From Branchiostoma floridae (taxonomy: Eukaryota > Chordata > Leptocardii > Amphioxiformes > Branchiostomatidae), in the NCBI RefSeq assembly GCF_000003815.2, contig NC_049989.1:13481764-13545763 (forward strand): a stretch of DNA of 64,000 nt. The letters are read 5' to 3'. Position numbers and translations under genes: made by a program. Below, piece by piece: positions 35,031-47,000 of the stretch (the stretch's first letter is position 1; the number at the start of each line of letters is the position of its first letter). The notes beneath the pieces were generated by a model that worked only from the letters and a program-made list of their open reading frames with translations, did no database searches and was not told the origin of the DNA.

Positions 35031-36960
35031 CACACATGTAAGTTCCGTATTGACATGTTTTGTCTTAGGTAAAGTTTGCGACTAAAGTAATATTATCTTC
35101 GACCATCTACAATTGTGGGTCAAGAAAAAGAACTTCGTTACTCGTAAACTTTACCCAAACCAAAATGTCAATACTGAATTGAACACGTGCTGACTTGATG
35201 TGCGCACAAGTGTGTGAACGAGACAGTCCAGTTTTAATGACCATCACCATCGGAACTTCACTGATTTGGGAGCAGTTTTTTGGTGAAAGGCGAGCATAGA
35301 CCGACTCCTAAAAATCGCGGACAATTTCTAAAAAAAAAGTGTCTTGATTATCCATGGAATATACTCATTTACAGCTCGCTGACATTTTTGTGCGACATGG
35401 CCTGTACGTCATTGACATACCTCGTGCCTCAGGAAACCAACATTCAGCCCGTTGAAAGAGTATTATGGCACAAACTACGCGCCGGCGCCCATGTTGGCGG
35501 GCCGCTAGAAGAGCTAAAAGTGCCTACAATGAGCGTTGTTAGATAGAAACGGCGAGAAGTCCGTGTCCCGTGTTCATGGAACTCGCATTTAGCACGGCAA
35601 ACATCCAGCCCGTTTCTGAATAAAAACCTTCTTTCCTCGTACGGGTCCACCACGTGCACACACAGCCGTGTGGAGATCGAGCAGCTTATCATCCAACATG
35701 GCCGATCGAACGTTCGAACGCAACTGTGACGTCAAGTGAAAACGATCTTATAGGTTCTGGAGACTTAATATTTGGGCAGATTGTGCAGACTGGAATATTT
35801 GTAACTTGATTAGATGGATACCACAGCTTCTTTGTAAATATTTCATTTATTTTGTATCCCATTGTCAGAAACAGTTGAAAGTTTCAATGTTTTGTCCATG
35901 TACAGGGTAGAAGTCAGATCAAACCGCCGTGGTCTCCAGGGCTCCATCGACTGCTTTGCTGATGGCAGGACTTAACCGGTCAGTGTGATGTGAGTGAGTG
36001 CGCCTGATGAAAGCGCAGACATAGGGGTGTAATCAGTGCAGACTTGTTGGAATATATCAATCAGCCAAGGTGATCAAGTTGAGATGAGTGTGTGTTTGTT
36101 CTCCTAAGAGCGACCGCTATTTTCAGTATCAGTGTATCCGTTAAGTATTTGAAACGGGCGATGTGATCTCTGTATTTTCTCTCGATCCCAACAGACTAAT
36201 GATACATACAGGACACGAGTGACAACGTCGAGGTGTTCCGCCACAACTTGCACAGGGACTCCTACCACGACAGGGAAAATCAGTCGAGTCCTTCCACTGC
36301 AAGTCGGTGAGACGAGATGCATCACTGGAGGAGCCGGAATAGACGTCCGTGTGCCTTATAAAGTCGGGAAGGAGGGGAGCCACACATCACCCAGAACAGC
36401 ACCGTCGACATGAGGAAGACAACGATAGGAGAGTGCCAGACCAGTAGCAGATCTAGAATAGCCAATCGATCGCGCTGCTACAACCATAGTGAACCTAAAA
36501 CTAGTTAGAGAATTCACGGACTGGTTTTGAGGTGATTTATACCATTACTATGCATTTAGTGTACCGGGTATACATTGCAGTAGTAGTTAAGTGTGCATGT
36601 AAATCAAAGAACCGCACATAAGGTTAACCTCAGCGACGACGGACCGAATCAAACCGGAGATGGATGTAGTTAAGGAGAGAACGGCCATAGAAATGTTCAG
36701 TACAATTATTCTGTATCCAACCTGTGACCGAAGTTAGCGGGGTCAGCATTATGTAGTAACGTCAAAACACTTTAACAGTGTCCCGTGCCAAGTGTACGGA
36801 AAACCTTGTCTCTGCGTCCTTCCTTTATTCTAGCTGTGCTAGTCATAGTCTTCAAAGCAGAATCTAAACAACTTGAAATCCATTGGTTTCATGACTTGTT
36901 TGAAATATGTGACGTCACTTATTAACCTTTCAGTTTTCACAATCAGGCTTTACTTAATAT

Positions 36961-37006
36961 GTATCTATATAGCCGGTATAACCGCCCTTCGGCGTAACAC
37001 ACCAGC
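36961..37006 (-). repeat. Inverted fragment of the LINE 3' tail
   Basis: GTATCTATATAGCCGGTATA followed by CGCC and TTCGGCGTAACACACCAGC is the reverse complement, with few changes, of 31027-31072. It shows that this LINE family is dispersed locally. Confidence 0.65.
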
Positions 37007-39625
37007 TTCAATTCCAAACGACAATTACCTGAAAGCACTTCACTTCATATTTTATAGATATCGACATAAAGCTGTGGCATATTCGTCTTCATCATTTGCT
37101 TTGACCTCGTGAAAGCATATCATCCCAAAGCTCAAAAGACAAAGGCGGAAGCTATTTTTCTAGCCTCAAAATCATCCTTTCTATAGCTCCAAACGACATC
37201 CACTTAAAGCATTCCATTCCAAATTGTAAAAAGCACAAGCTTATATAAGAAATAAAAGCTGGGACATATTGCTCTTCATTATAGTATTCATAAGCATGCG
37301 AAACATCGTAACAATCTGTAACAGTGTGTACTCCCTATGCCCCAAAACACTTATCTCCCCTATTGCTGCATAATATCGGGTAATTTGTTAGAAAATGTAA
37401 TGTGCTATATAGTCATTCGGTCGGGCAAAAAGAGCCTAAACTAAACAATACTACACTACTTGTTGCCGCCCACTCAACAAAGCAATAAATTTTTAACAAT
37501 TCAAAACATATCAGACTTGATAAGTGAAACGAGTATCTAACACATGAATTCCTGGTTTATAACATCGGTCACGTCATCGTATTATACGCCATACCCAAAG
37601 CAGACTAAAGGTCACACACAAAAACAAATTCCCTAGAGAATACCCGTAGAAAAATTCCTCGCGTAGAAAAATTCCTCGCATGCCTGCGGAATTCCTAGAA
37701 TTCCTGTCAAACGGTCGCACACTATAAACATTAGGCTCGCCCCTGAGGCGTCGCCAAAAACGTTAAAAAAGAAGCCGGAGCCTAACCTCTGCTTGGAGAG
37801 AACAAAATTGCAATTAAAAGTGAGAACCCGAATTGTACTTAAACATTATTTTTCGTTTAATTACTGTTCAGCAATTCTTACTGTATACATAAAAAGATAT
37901 ATTAGTTCATAAAGCATCCATTCAAAATTTCTGCTTTCTTTAATTTTTGGTCAATATATCCCCCGGGGCCTAAACATATCATGTATCTTATCCTTTTCAT
38001 ATCACGAAGATTTGTTAAAAAGATATTTTCTCGTGTACGTTTTTTTTTAATTGTTATGATATTTTTAACAGCGTTCCGCTTCGACACAAATACATGTATC
38101 GGTCGAATCTTATCCTCCTTTTAGGCAAAATATTTGTTTTCAAAAATCGTAAGCATTCTTTGAATTTGTCTGCTTTCATATCCTATGTTTCATACTTTTA
38201 TAAATTAGAAAAAAAACAGCAATCCGGCAAGGCAAACTGCATAAACACAGGGGGAAGTGGGGAAACTTAAATAAATTATTTTCTCTTAGCACCATATCAT
38301 CATACGTAAATAAATGTATAGTAATATTGTTGAATGAATATGGGTGGGCAAAGGGGTTTAGGACTAAGGTTAACTGTTGTTACTGGTTTTTGCTTTTATT
38401 TCGTGGTTTTTACATGTGCTTTGTTAACGTATTTGTAGCTGCCATGCCTCCTTTTTGTTGTTTGTTTTGCAAAAAGTAATAAAGAATGATTGAAAAAAAT
38501 ACCACTGTATCACTTTGCGTCCAATAGATAGGACTCTGTTGTTCCTTGATCGGCAACTATAATGCAAACGTTTGATATGATTTAGATTTTATTTTTCAAG
38601 ACAAGACATTGAAATGCTACCACCTCTTCTCTCAAGTCTCTTTTCGCTTCCACGGGCTCCAGGCTGCATTGCAATTTTCGACCCTGCTTTAAAGTTGTTG
38701 TTTTTTCCAGTTTTTCATCATGTCCTCCTAAGCCAGGTTTAGAAAAGAACACAGATGAAATATGCTTCCGTAGGATTCTGGGCCAGTACAACATATACTC
38801 AAGTATCACATGCGGATAAAGGATGATAACACAAAACTCTAGATTAGTCGGGGCTATTCGCCAGCGTGCTGTATTGTAATAAGTTCAGCACAGCTGCTAA
38901 TTATGAGGTGATGGACACAGCATAGATTTTTTAAAAATCATGCAAGGAACCATCCAGGAAATACTAGTAAGTAGCGAGAAATGCAACAGAAAAGATGGGA
39001 GGTCATTGAAAAGAATGGTTCAAGTACCACAACTGACTATTCCAAATGATCCCATCCTCCTAACGCCCGGTCCCCAACGGCATTACCTTATGGAGTTTTG
39101 ACACGGCTGTGGTTCCTCTGCGTAGGAGAATGAATGATCCGGACCTTTTGGCGTAGTGGTGAGTGTCGGGTTTGTAAGCTGGCCATGGGGCCGGGTCGGC
39201 CGGATTCACAGGAGCACTGCGGGAGACTGTTTATACTCGCCGCTAGTGGTTCACATGACAGGTGGTGAAACATTGAGGAGAACAGCAAACAGAAAAGGAT
39301 AGAGAAATATAGAAACTTGAGGAAAAGGCTTAGTTGACTGAGCTACTATTTCACCTTGAGTCTTTCATGCTGTGATTGGCTCTCTCATCTAACGTTAACG
39401 TTATCGCATGTGGTTGATGGATATCTTTCAGACAAATTATAGATTGAGAAGGAAGGCAATCAAACAAGATTTCGATTTGATTTCGATGAGCAGTTCAGAA
39501 GTAGAACTTGACTTCCTGAGAAGCGGCTGCAAAGGACGTATTGTGTAAATTTGCGTCACCTTGCGGCAGGTGCCATTACGACAGTCTTGAAACAAGATTC
39601 GCCTCGACGTACGACATTCGGTATT

Positions 39626-39730
39626 ACTTCCGGTCCAGACGATGACGTCAGGGTAGTCTGTCCAATCAAACCCCTTCTCCTTAAGAGCTTCGGTGGTACA
39701 TCGCAACTTCCGGTCCAGATGATGAGGTCA
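39626..39730 (+). promoter_or_regulatory. Tandem ETS/CRE-like cluster, candidate promoter
   Basis: ACTTCCGG (39626-39633) with TGACGTCA (39643-39650), CCAAT (39662-39666), and a second ACTTCCGG (39706-39713) with TGAGGTCA (39723-39730). The two half-clusters share ACTTCCGGTCCAGA and are 80 bp apart. About 130 bp downstream, ACAG is followed by GTGAGA (donor at 39863), so a non-coding first exon of the TBC1D10 gene is possible. No transcript evidence is available. Confidence 0.35.
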
Positions 39731-41410
39731 GCGCCGCCTGGATGGAATGCTGTGGACCCAAATTTTGACAACTGCATGGCCAAGAGCAAAATGCAGCTAA
39801 GTTCGTGACAAATGAACGCTTTCGGCTGGAATGGAGAAGTTTTGGGAGTCACAGACATACAGGTGAGATCTGTAGTTGGGCGGAATTTTCCCCCCAAACG
39901 TAGGCGTGTGCGCACCCCATGTATATGTACTGACGGAAGGTATAGCAGATCCGGATTTTGACAAGGCGAAGCTAGTTTAGAGGAGCTTGCCAGGATTCTA
40001 AGGAAGTAATCTTGCAGATATAACAGTTTATACGTCTTTGATTACTAGAAGTAAGGCGTTACCGAATGTTTAGTTTCACTTTTAGCCCAGACGCCATTGT
40101 TGAAAACTAGACTGTCGACTGGAGAGAGCTTGGGTTGCTCATAAATTATATCACAACCGCATGAATTGATCTGTTGCAAAATTAGCTTTTTGTGTTGAAC
40201 GAGGACCCATGACGAAAAACGCACCCATGGGTAAAGTGACACGAACAGAATATTTTATTTTGCTAGCACCCGGACAGAAAGTAATGGTTTACTTGCCTTA
40301 GTTGTACCTTTCAGTTGTCAAATCATGTTGACATTTTAGTATATAATCTAGAAATGTTATAGTTACCCAGATAATTTTATTGTTATGAACTATGAATAAT
40401 TATGAAATTGATTTCTTTAGTCTAAAATTGATGCTGTTATTTCCTGACCATTGTCGTCAATATTTTGGGGAAAAAAAAGAAATGTTCGCAAGATTGCAAA
40501 AGGAAGTTGACACAGAAAGGGTGTGGTTACGGGTGAAGTGGGGACATCAAAGATTTCGTCTAGTCGACTCCAAATATCCTTCTATTCACCTCTGTGACTT
40601 GGTTTTGAATTCTATCAGTGACATGATATGGTTATTATATGTAACGCTGTGAATATTATGATGAAATTATCATGCATACACTATTGTTACAGGTTTATTG
40701 TATAATGCTGTGATCCAACTTGAAAAATGTGGGAAAACTGTTTCAAGACTTCTTTCCATATTTCAAATTATTTGTTTAAAAAAAGTATCGTAAATCCTCT
40801 GTTGAACTATACAGTAGTTGGCTGGTTAATTTTCATCCTTTCTGATTTTATATTATACCCTGGTCATATTTACGTTCGATAACGGTATTCCAACGGCCCA
40901 GACTCCATAGTTGGATTCTAACGATTTTAACTTGCTGGCTTGTGCTTCTGCCGAAAATTCGAACAACTGTTTTTGAAATAACTTGTACTGTAGGCATCAC
41001 GGTTCTTTTGCTTTCAAATTGACAAATGAAGTTGTTAACAGCGATGTACATGCATGTCACGTCTTTTGCTCTTTTTATATGATTAACTTGTTCCTTAGGT
41101 TGGCATGTTACGAATAACATACAACACAAGGTATTCTGTATGACCCTCAGTCCTGGTCCTATCGCGTGTCGGGCCGTACCTTGGGCGATACGGAATACCT
41201 GTGTTGTATTCTACTTTCATGTCATACCTGGGCAGCGATAACGTTCAATACAGGTGTTCTGGACCATGTGATAAAACTTAAAATCAAAGCCTGTGTGGTA
41301 CGGCTTCTATTGAATATTTCGAACATACTTTGCGCACACCAGTGCTGCGCAGTCGAAAACTCAAATACCTGATTTGGACGTTGGAACATTGCTGTTGTAG
41401 CAAAGTTTAT

Positions 41411-43880
41411 TCAACGGTGCACACCCCAGTTCTTCCGCGACCGGGGTCCGTGGTAGTCCGCGACCAAAAAGTGACGAAAGGCTTCCGAGGGCCCAAGTTT
41501 GAGTTGACATTTCTCATTATTTCCTGCGAAATGACATTAAACGGTTACATGGCTGAAAAGCGTAGGAAATGGTGTGTTTTTGGTGCAAATTGTGTTTTGG
41601 TCCGCGCGTTGCTTCCGCGATATCCCTACGCCTGAATGTAAAGAGGCCCGTGACCTAGATTTACCTCTGAAGCGCTGTGTCAAGCAAAGTTGCAATGCCG
41701 CGCGCCGTGGATGATTAAAAAAACTGTAGTACTAGAATTTTCTTTATAATTGGCTGGATTAGTCTTTAGATTTTCCTCTTTCTGGCAGTATCAGTCGTGC
41801 TTGCCGGAAAAATCTTCTTCATCTGTTTTATCCAATGCGAAAATGCCCGATTTTGTGCATCATTTTTGACATGAAAATAATGTTTTTTCCCTATAATTTT
41901 TCAAAATTAGAGAAGTTGAAGGATCGAAACTCAGTTGGTCTTGTAGCTGAAGGTATATCCTCTCACCCCATATACAGTTATTTTCCTTCAGGATAATTCC
42001 CTGGAAGAGATGGTCGCTAGACTTGAGGGTGTGCCGCCTCCATTTGAACCCCCAAATAAACTGGTGTGTGCCCCCTTAAAAGCACCCATCCTGAAAAAAG
42101 TATTAGTGATAATAGCCAACAAATTGCATTTTTCCCATGAAAGTGTATAGCCACGATCGTATCTGACTGAAAAAAAGCCGGATTTCGCAGGTTTTGATAT
42201 GATTCTACACTGTCATATAATGGGTGGATTTGCCCCATTCCCAGGCCCCCCCCCCCCCCTCAAACACGGTCGCATAGCCTTCGAAGTGTGTGTGCTAAGC
42301 ATAGATTGCATAAAACCTACCGAAACATTGTTGTTTAAACTACAGTACCTCTTGGGCACTTTGAAATCGCATTTGAACGTTTCACAATTGCTCCTACATT
42401 GAGAAGCAGGCATTTTCCAATGAAAAAAGGCCCCGATGACGTCACTTTCGCACTTTCCTTCCGAATCAAGTGTCAAGTTCGGTGTGGCGCTAGTTCTCGG
42501 CCTTAACACAAATAAGTTGCACTAATCCGAAGACACATCCCAAGGCTTCTTTATCTCACCGAGACAGACACCAAACTGTACAGCCTTATCTTAGCAGATG
42601 CCCGTTTATACCTACATAGCCGCAAGAAGTGCAGCACAGACCTCCATCTTTACCAAAGGTACAACATTTAACTTCATTTTTCTACGAAATAAAAGGAGTC
42701 TTGCCAACGGAAACGCTTGGACGGAAAAGCTAGGTCTATTCTCTACCCGATATGACCAAAAATTAACACTTCAAGTGCTTTCCGTTAAAGCGCGGAACTT
42801 AAAACTGCATCGTTGTCACTTCAGAACATAGGCCAGCGGCAGGCATTGTGACGTCACGAACTCAAATATGTTCTAAGAGGTTTACACCGTTTGTTCCAGT
42901 CAGAAATAGGAGGAAAGTGTGCTCCATCACAAGAGCACCCCTCTGTCATTCCTTTTCATGGCCATAACTCTTTATTTAGCACGTATTGATAGCCTAAAAC
43001 CTCTTCCATAGGACAAGCTCATTGTGACGTAATTGCTATTATGCGCATTGAATGGTATACCATCCTGGAGGCGCAAAAACAGCCTTCCGACACCGCAACT
43101 TTCAACCACCTGTTACTCGAGAAAGAAAAGTCGCAGACAAGTCAAACTTGGCATGATTATAGAGTATAACTTTTTAAAGTCATGGACAATATTAATCATA
43201 ATTTGCATATATTAACGGTGCACACCCCAGTTCTTCCGCGACCGGGGTCCGTGGTAGTCCGCGACCAAAAAGTGACGAAAGGCTTCCGAGGGCCCAAGTT
43301 TGAGTTGACATTTCTCATTATTTCCTGCGAAATGACATTAAACGGTTACATGGCTGAAAAGCGTAGGAAATGGTGTGTTTTTGGTGCAAATTGTGTTTTG
43401 GTCCGCGCGTTGCTTCCGCGATATCCCTACGCCTGAATGTAAAGAGGCCCGTGACCTAGATTTACCTCTGAAGCGCTGTGTCAAGCAAAGTTGCAATGCC
43501 GCGCGCCGTGGATGATTAAAAAAACTGTAGTACTAGAATTTTCTTTATAATTGGCTGGATTAGTCTTTAGATTTTCCTCTTTCTGGCAGTATCAGTCGTG
43601 CTTGCCGGAAAAATCTTCTTCATCTGTTTTATCCAATGCGAAAATGCCCGATTTTGTGCATCATTTTTGACATGAAAATAATGTTTTTTCCCTATAATTT
43701 TTCAAAATTAGAGAAGTTGAAGGATCGAAACTCAGTTGGTCTTGTAGCTGAAGGTATATCCTCTCACCCCATATACAGTTATTTTCCTTCAGGATAATTC
43801 CCTGGAAGAGATGGTCGCTAGACTTGAGGGTGTGCCGCCTCCATTTGAACCCCCAAATAAACTGGTGTGTGCCCCCTCAA
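41411..43880. mobile_element. Composite or LTR-like unit framed by matching 661-bp repeats
   Basis: 41415-42075 and 43216-43876 appear identical by eye over 661 bp, in direct orientation, starting CGGTGCACACCCCAGTT and ending AACTGGTGTGTGCCCCC. The outer flanks are both TCAA (41411-41414, 43877-43880) and the inner flanks both TTAA (42076-42079, 43212-43215). The 1132 bp between them hold no convincing ORF, and no TG...CA termini or primer-binding site is recognised. The repeat ends are imperfect inverted repeats of each other. Candidates are a non-autonomous LTR-type element, a pair of TIR elements that moved together, or an assembly duplication. Confidence 0.7.
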
Positions 43881-44096
43881 GGGCACAAAAAATCTTGTGG
43901 CGCATTTCGCATCGAAACATTCGTTTTCTCAGGTGGGTATGACATAGTAAATAGAATACAACACGTAGAACTTGAGGAAAATATCAGCCTGAAATTTCCC
44001 TTTGTAGTAATGTGTACCATTTCACCACGTAGGTCCACAGACTAGGCTGGAGAAGAGCGATCACTTTCATGTTGGCGAAGTTGAGGGCGAAATACG

Positions 44097-47000
44097 ATGA
44101 CGAGTCACAGCCAGACTAGCTCCCCGACGGGGATCAAACCCATCCCGGCCGTCCACGAGCTCTCGGTCTCGCGGGACACGCTCGGCACCTGCACCTCCAT
44201 AACGGACACTGTGGAGCTGGAAGGTTCCACTAACACCCTGGGGAGTAGCGACGTAGACTCGGAGATGAACGGAGGGATGGTGGGCGCCATGGGCGAGGAC
44301 TGGGAGGGGTCACCAATGAAGAAGGTGGACAGATATGGATTCATGGGTGGGAGCCAGTATACAGAGGATGGGTGAGTGATCGCTTAACTGTTGTATACGA
44401 AAGTAATTTTAATTTACATACTGATATTGTCCCGATCATCATCATCTGTCATTCTCTTGCAGGGCTCGAAATACTGGGTGCATATGCACCCAGGTGCACC
44501 CAAAATTTGAGCTGTGCTGTGCACCCAAATATTCTCGTAGGTTTACCTATACATACTTTTATGCACCATATTCTTGACATCCAACTGTTAGAAATTTAAT
44601 AAAATGTCTGTCATAGTAACTTACTTGTTTAAGAATTTCAAGTTCAATTTAGATTAATCGAAATTTTAGATGCTCAGAAGAGGAACAGTTAGGTTTGTGA
44701 TTAGGTTTTTCTACATAATTCTTTAATCATTTCATGTGGTGCACCCAAAAATTGTTTGGTGCACCCAATTTTTTAGGTTGGGTGCACCAGTGCACCTAAT
44801 CCCCCAAACGAATTTCGAGCCCTGTCTTGCGAGGTGGAGCAAGTAAAGTTTGATATCCAGAGCTGTTTGTCCATCATAACAGAAAGAAGTTCGTGTCTCT
44901 CTAGATTTGTTTCTGTTTCTCTGAATTTGTGGTAGGTCGACTTGTCTTTCTCTTTGTGTCGGGGGTCCAGAGCAAGAGATTTCCAGCTTGTCCTCTGCTC
45001 CATGCCACATACTGTAATAGTGTAAATCTATCTTAGTTTGCAGGGATTTAATTTCGCGGTAGCGGGAAAAAGAACTTTTCGCAGTGGTTTTAAGTTCGGG
45101 GCTGAACCATGCGCTGTAGTCTCTTGCTGCCATGAAAAAATGTCGGGGTGAAGCGGCCACTGCGAAAACCGCGAACATTAAACTACCTCGAAAGTTTTGC
45201 ATTTACAGTAATCCACGAGTCTCAGCCGGCATTGTTTCGCTACTGTAGTGATGTCTGGCAATGTTTCATAATGATTTTTTAAAGTATTGTAGCTCACGGA
45301 TTGATCCTAGGGTCACATTTCCTTGTATACTAGCTATAGTACAATCTTTCATTGTTGAGGAGATGAATGAAAATTTTGGAAAATATCTTTTATTAATTGA
45401 AGTTTTATTCGGAAAGCATTCATGCAAAAAATGCCCATTGACTTCTACTTCTAGCAATGAAATACATGTAAGTAAATACAAGGAGGTTATATAACATATA
45501 ACCTCCTTGGTACATATAAACTGTCAGAATGAATTAAGTTAGAACTTCTATAGAAAATTCAGTTTCATCTTGAGATATACATGTAGAGTTCTATCTACAA
45601 CATAATAAGAATACTGTACATAAAATGCATGCATATACAGTCAGCCAGTCACCCCTGCATGACTCACCAATTCTCGGAAATTTTCTTAAGTTGCAGTCCC
45701 TGCCTGTATGTTAACATGTACATGTGATGTGAACTGTCTGAAACGGAAAGTTTAACTCAAATTTGACTCTTAAAATATAATCCCTAGTATAATTAGTCAG
45801 AGTGTTGGTAAAGGCATTTCGATTCCTATTTCCTGGTAGAAGAAATAGTCAGATAAACCCTTCAGACTTGTGCACTATCAGTGATAAGACATGGATAGAT
45901 AACTGTATATGTGATATGCCAAGTCCTCCCCAATAGTCTTACTGAAAGAGATCTGATAAGGTATCCCTGAGTGTATAAGGGTAGGGCGAACTGGATGTTG
46001 GGTGGGCCGCTATATGTGAGATTTTATCTATACTGGACTTGGGTGGGCCGATATAAGTGAGATTTAATCAGGCCGAATACTTAGGTGGGGACTGATTCAC
46101 TATAGTCAGTTTGGGCCCATTACAACAACCTGGACCTGTTCAACGGAATTCGTTAACAATTTTTTGATAGAACGAAAATCGCATGTGCATGTAATAGATT
46201 TTGAATAGCAAAGAATCTCCAGAAACACTTTGTTCATTGGATACACTGTGACCATCATAAAACGTGCAAATTTTCCCTTTAATATACGCTTTTGCCAAAC
46301 TCGTGAATAGTGCCACAATCTTGAGATCTCTTTCTGTTGTGAAGGCTTCAGATTTCAATTGACGGCTTAAGAGTTCATGTTTTCCTGATCTACAAGTTTA
46401 TCTGTACATGTATCATTGTATGTTTGAGTTCCTCTTATAACAGGATAGTGATACGTATGTATATGGGCACCTCTTCGATGTTGCCTGGCTATGCGAAGAC
46501 ACACACGCACACTTACATTGTGTCTTGTCGAGGCCTGACCAAAGTGTCACTAACAAATATCGCCTTATCCTGACATGTCATCAGTCTCCAACTGCAGCCC
46601 CCCCTGGTAAACTGTTATCTGAGAAATGTCAACCAAACAAATCAGGGTGTCTGCCAAACAAATTAGCTGTGTTTGTGTAGATGTGGACCAAGGACAGTGT
46701 TACTGTTGACAATAGCAGGAGGGTGGGACTGCCTTGGGGGGACAAGGGGGGCGATTGACCCCCTGTACCTTTAAATCAGCCCCCTTGCCTTGATACTGTG
46801 TCACTCAATTGTGTTTGTAACATTAGGCCACAGTAAGTTTATTTGTTGCTTCTCGGATTTTCATGTCCATTTTTTTTCATAAAAAAAATAAAGGCCTGAG
46901 AAAAATTGATACAGGTTTTGCTATCACAAACCAGTAAATATTACCATTCAAAGCCACATACACATGATTTAAGTCTAAAAAAAACATTGCCTTTTATTCA

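Larger units (their letters stand above)
31523..39600. other. Gene-poor intergenic stretch
   Basis: No exon I can support and no ORF resembling a known family. It contains a short hairpin CGAGCACGCACT/AGTGCGTGCTCG near 32036-32077, a stem-loop repeat (33740-33830), an imperfect palindrome (34884-35030) and an inverted LINE tail (36961-37006). Open frames such as those near 32443 and 35280 look like chance. Confidence 0.45.

Noticed and set aside
35280-35546. ORFs at 32443-32838, 33280-33519 and 35280-35546 as lineage-specific genes
   Set aside because: No recognisable domain, no splice-site support, composition like the surroundings; consistent with chance open frames.
41563-41637. Identical ORF pair (…KRRKWCVFGANCVL…) at 41330-41635 and 43182-43436 as a conserved small gene
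   Set aside because: The match is explained by the identical 661-bp DNA repeats, including non-coding parts; it is not evidence of selection on the protein.
42246-42259. C and G homopolymers (1501-1513, 27558-27575, 42246-42259) as structured elements
   Set aside because: Plain homopolymers whose length is unreliable in assemblies; no pairing or repeated context found.
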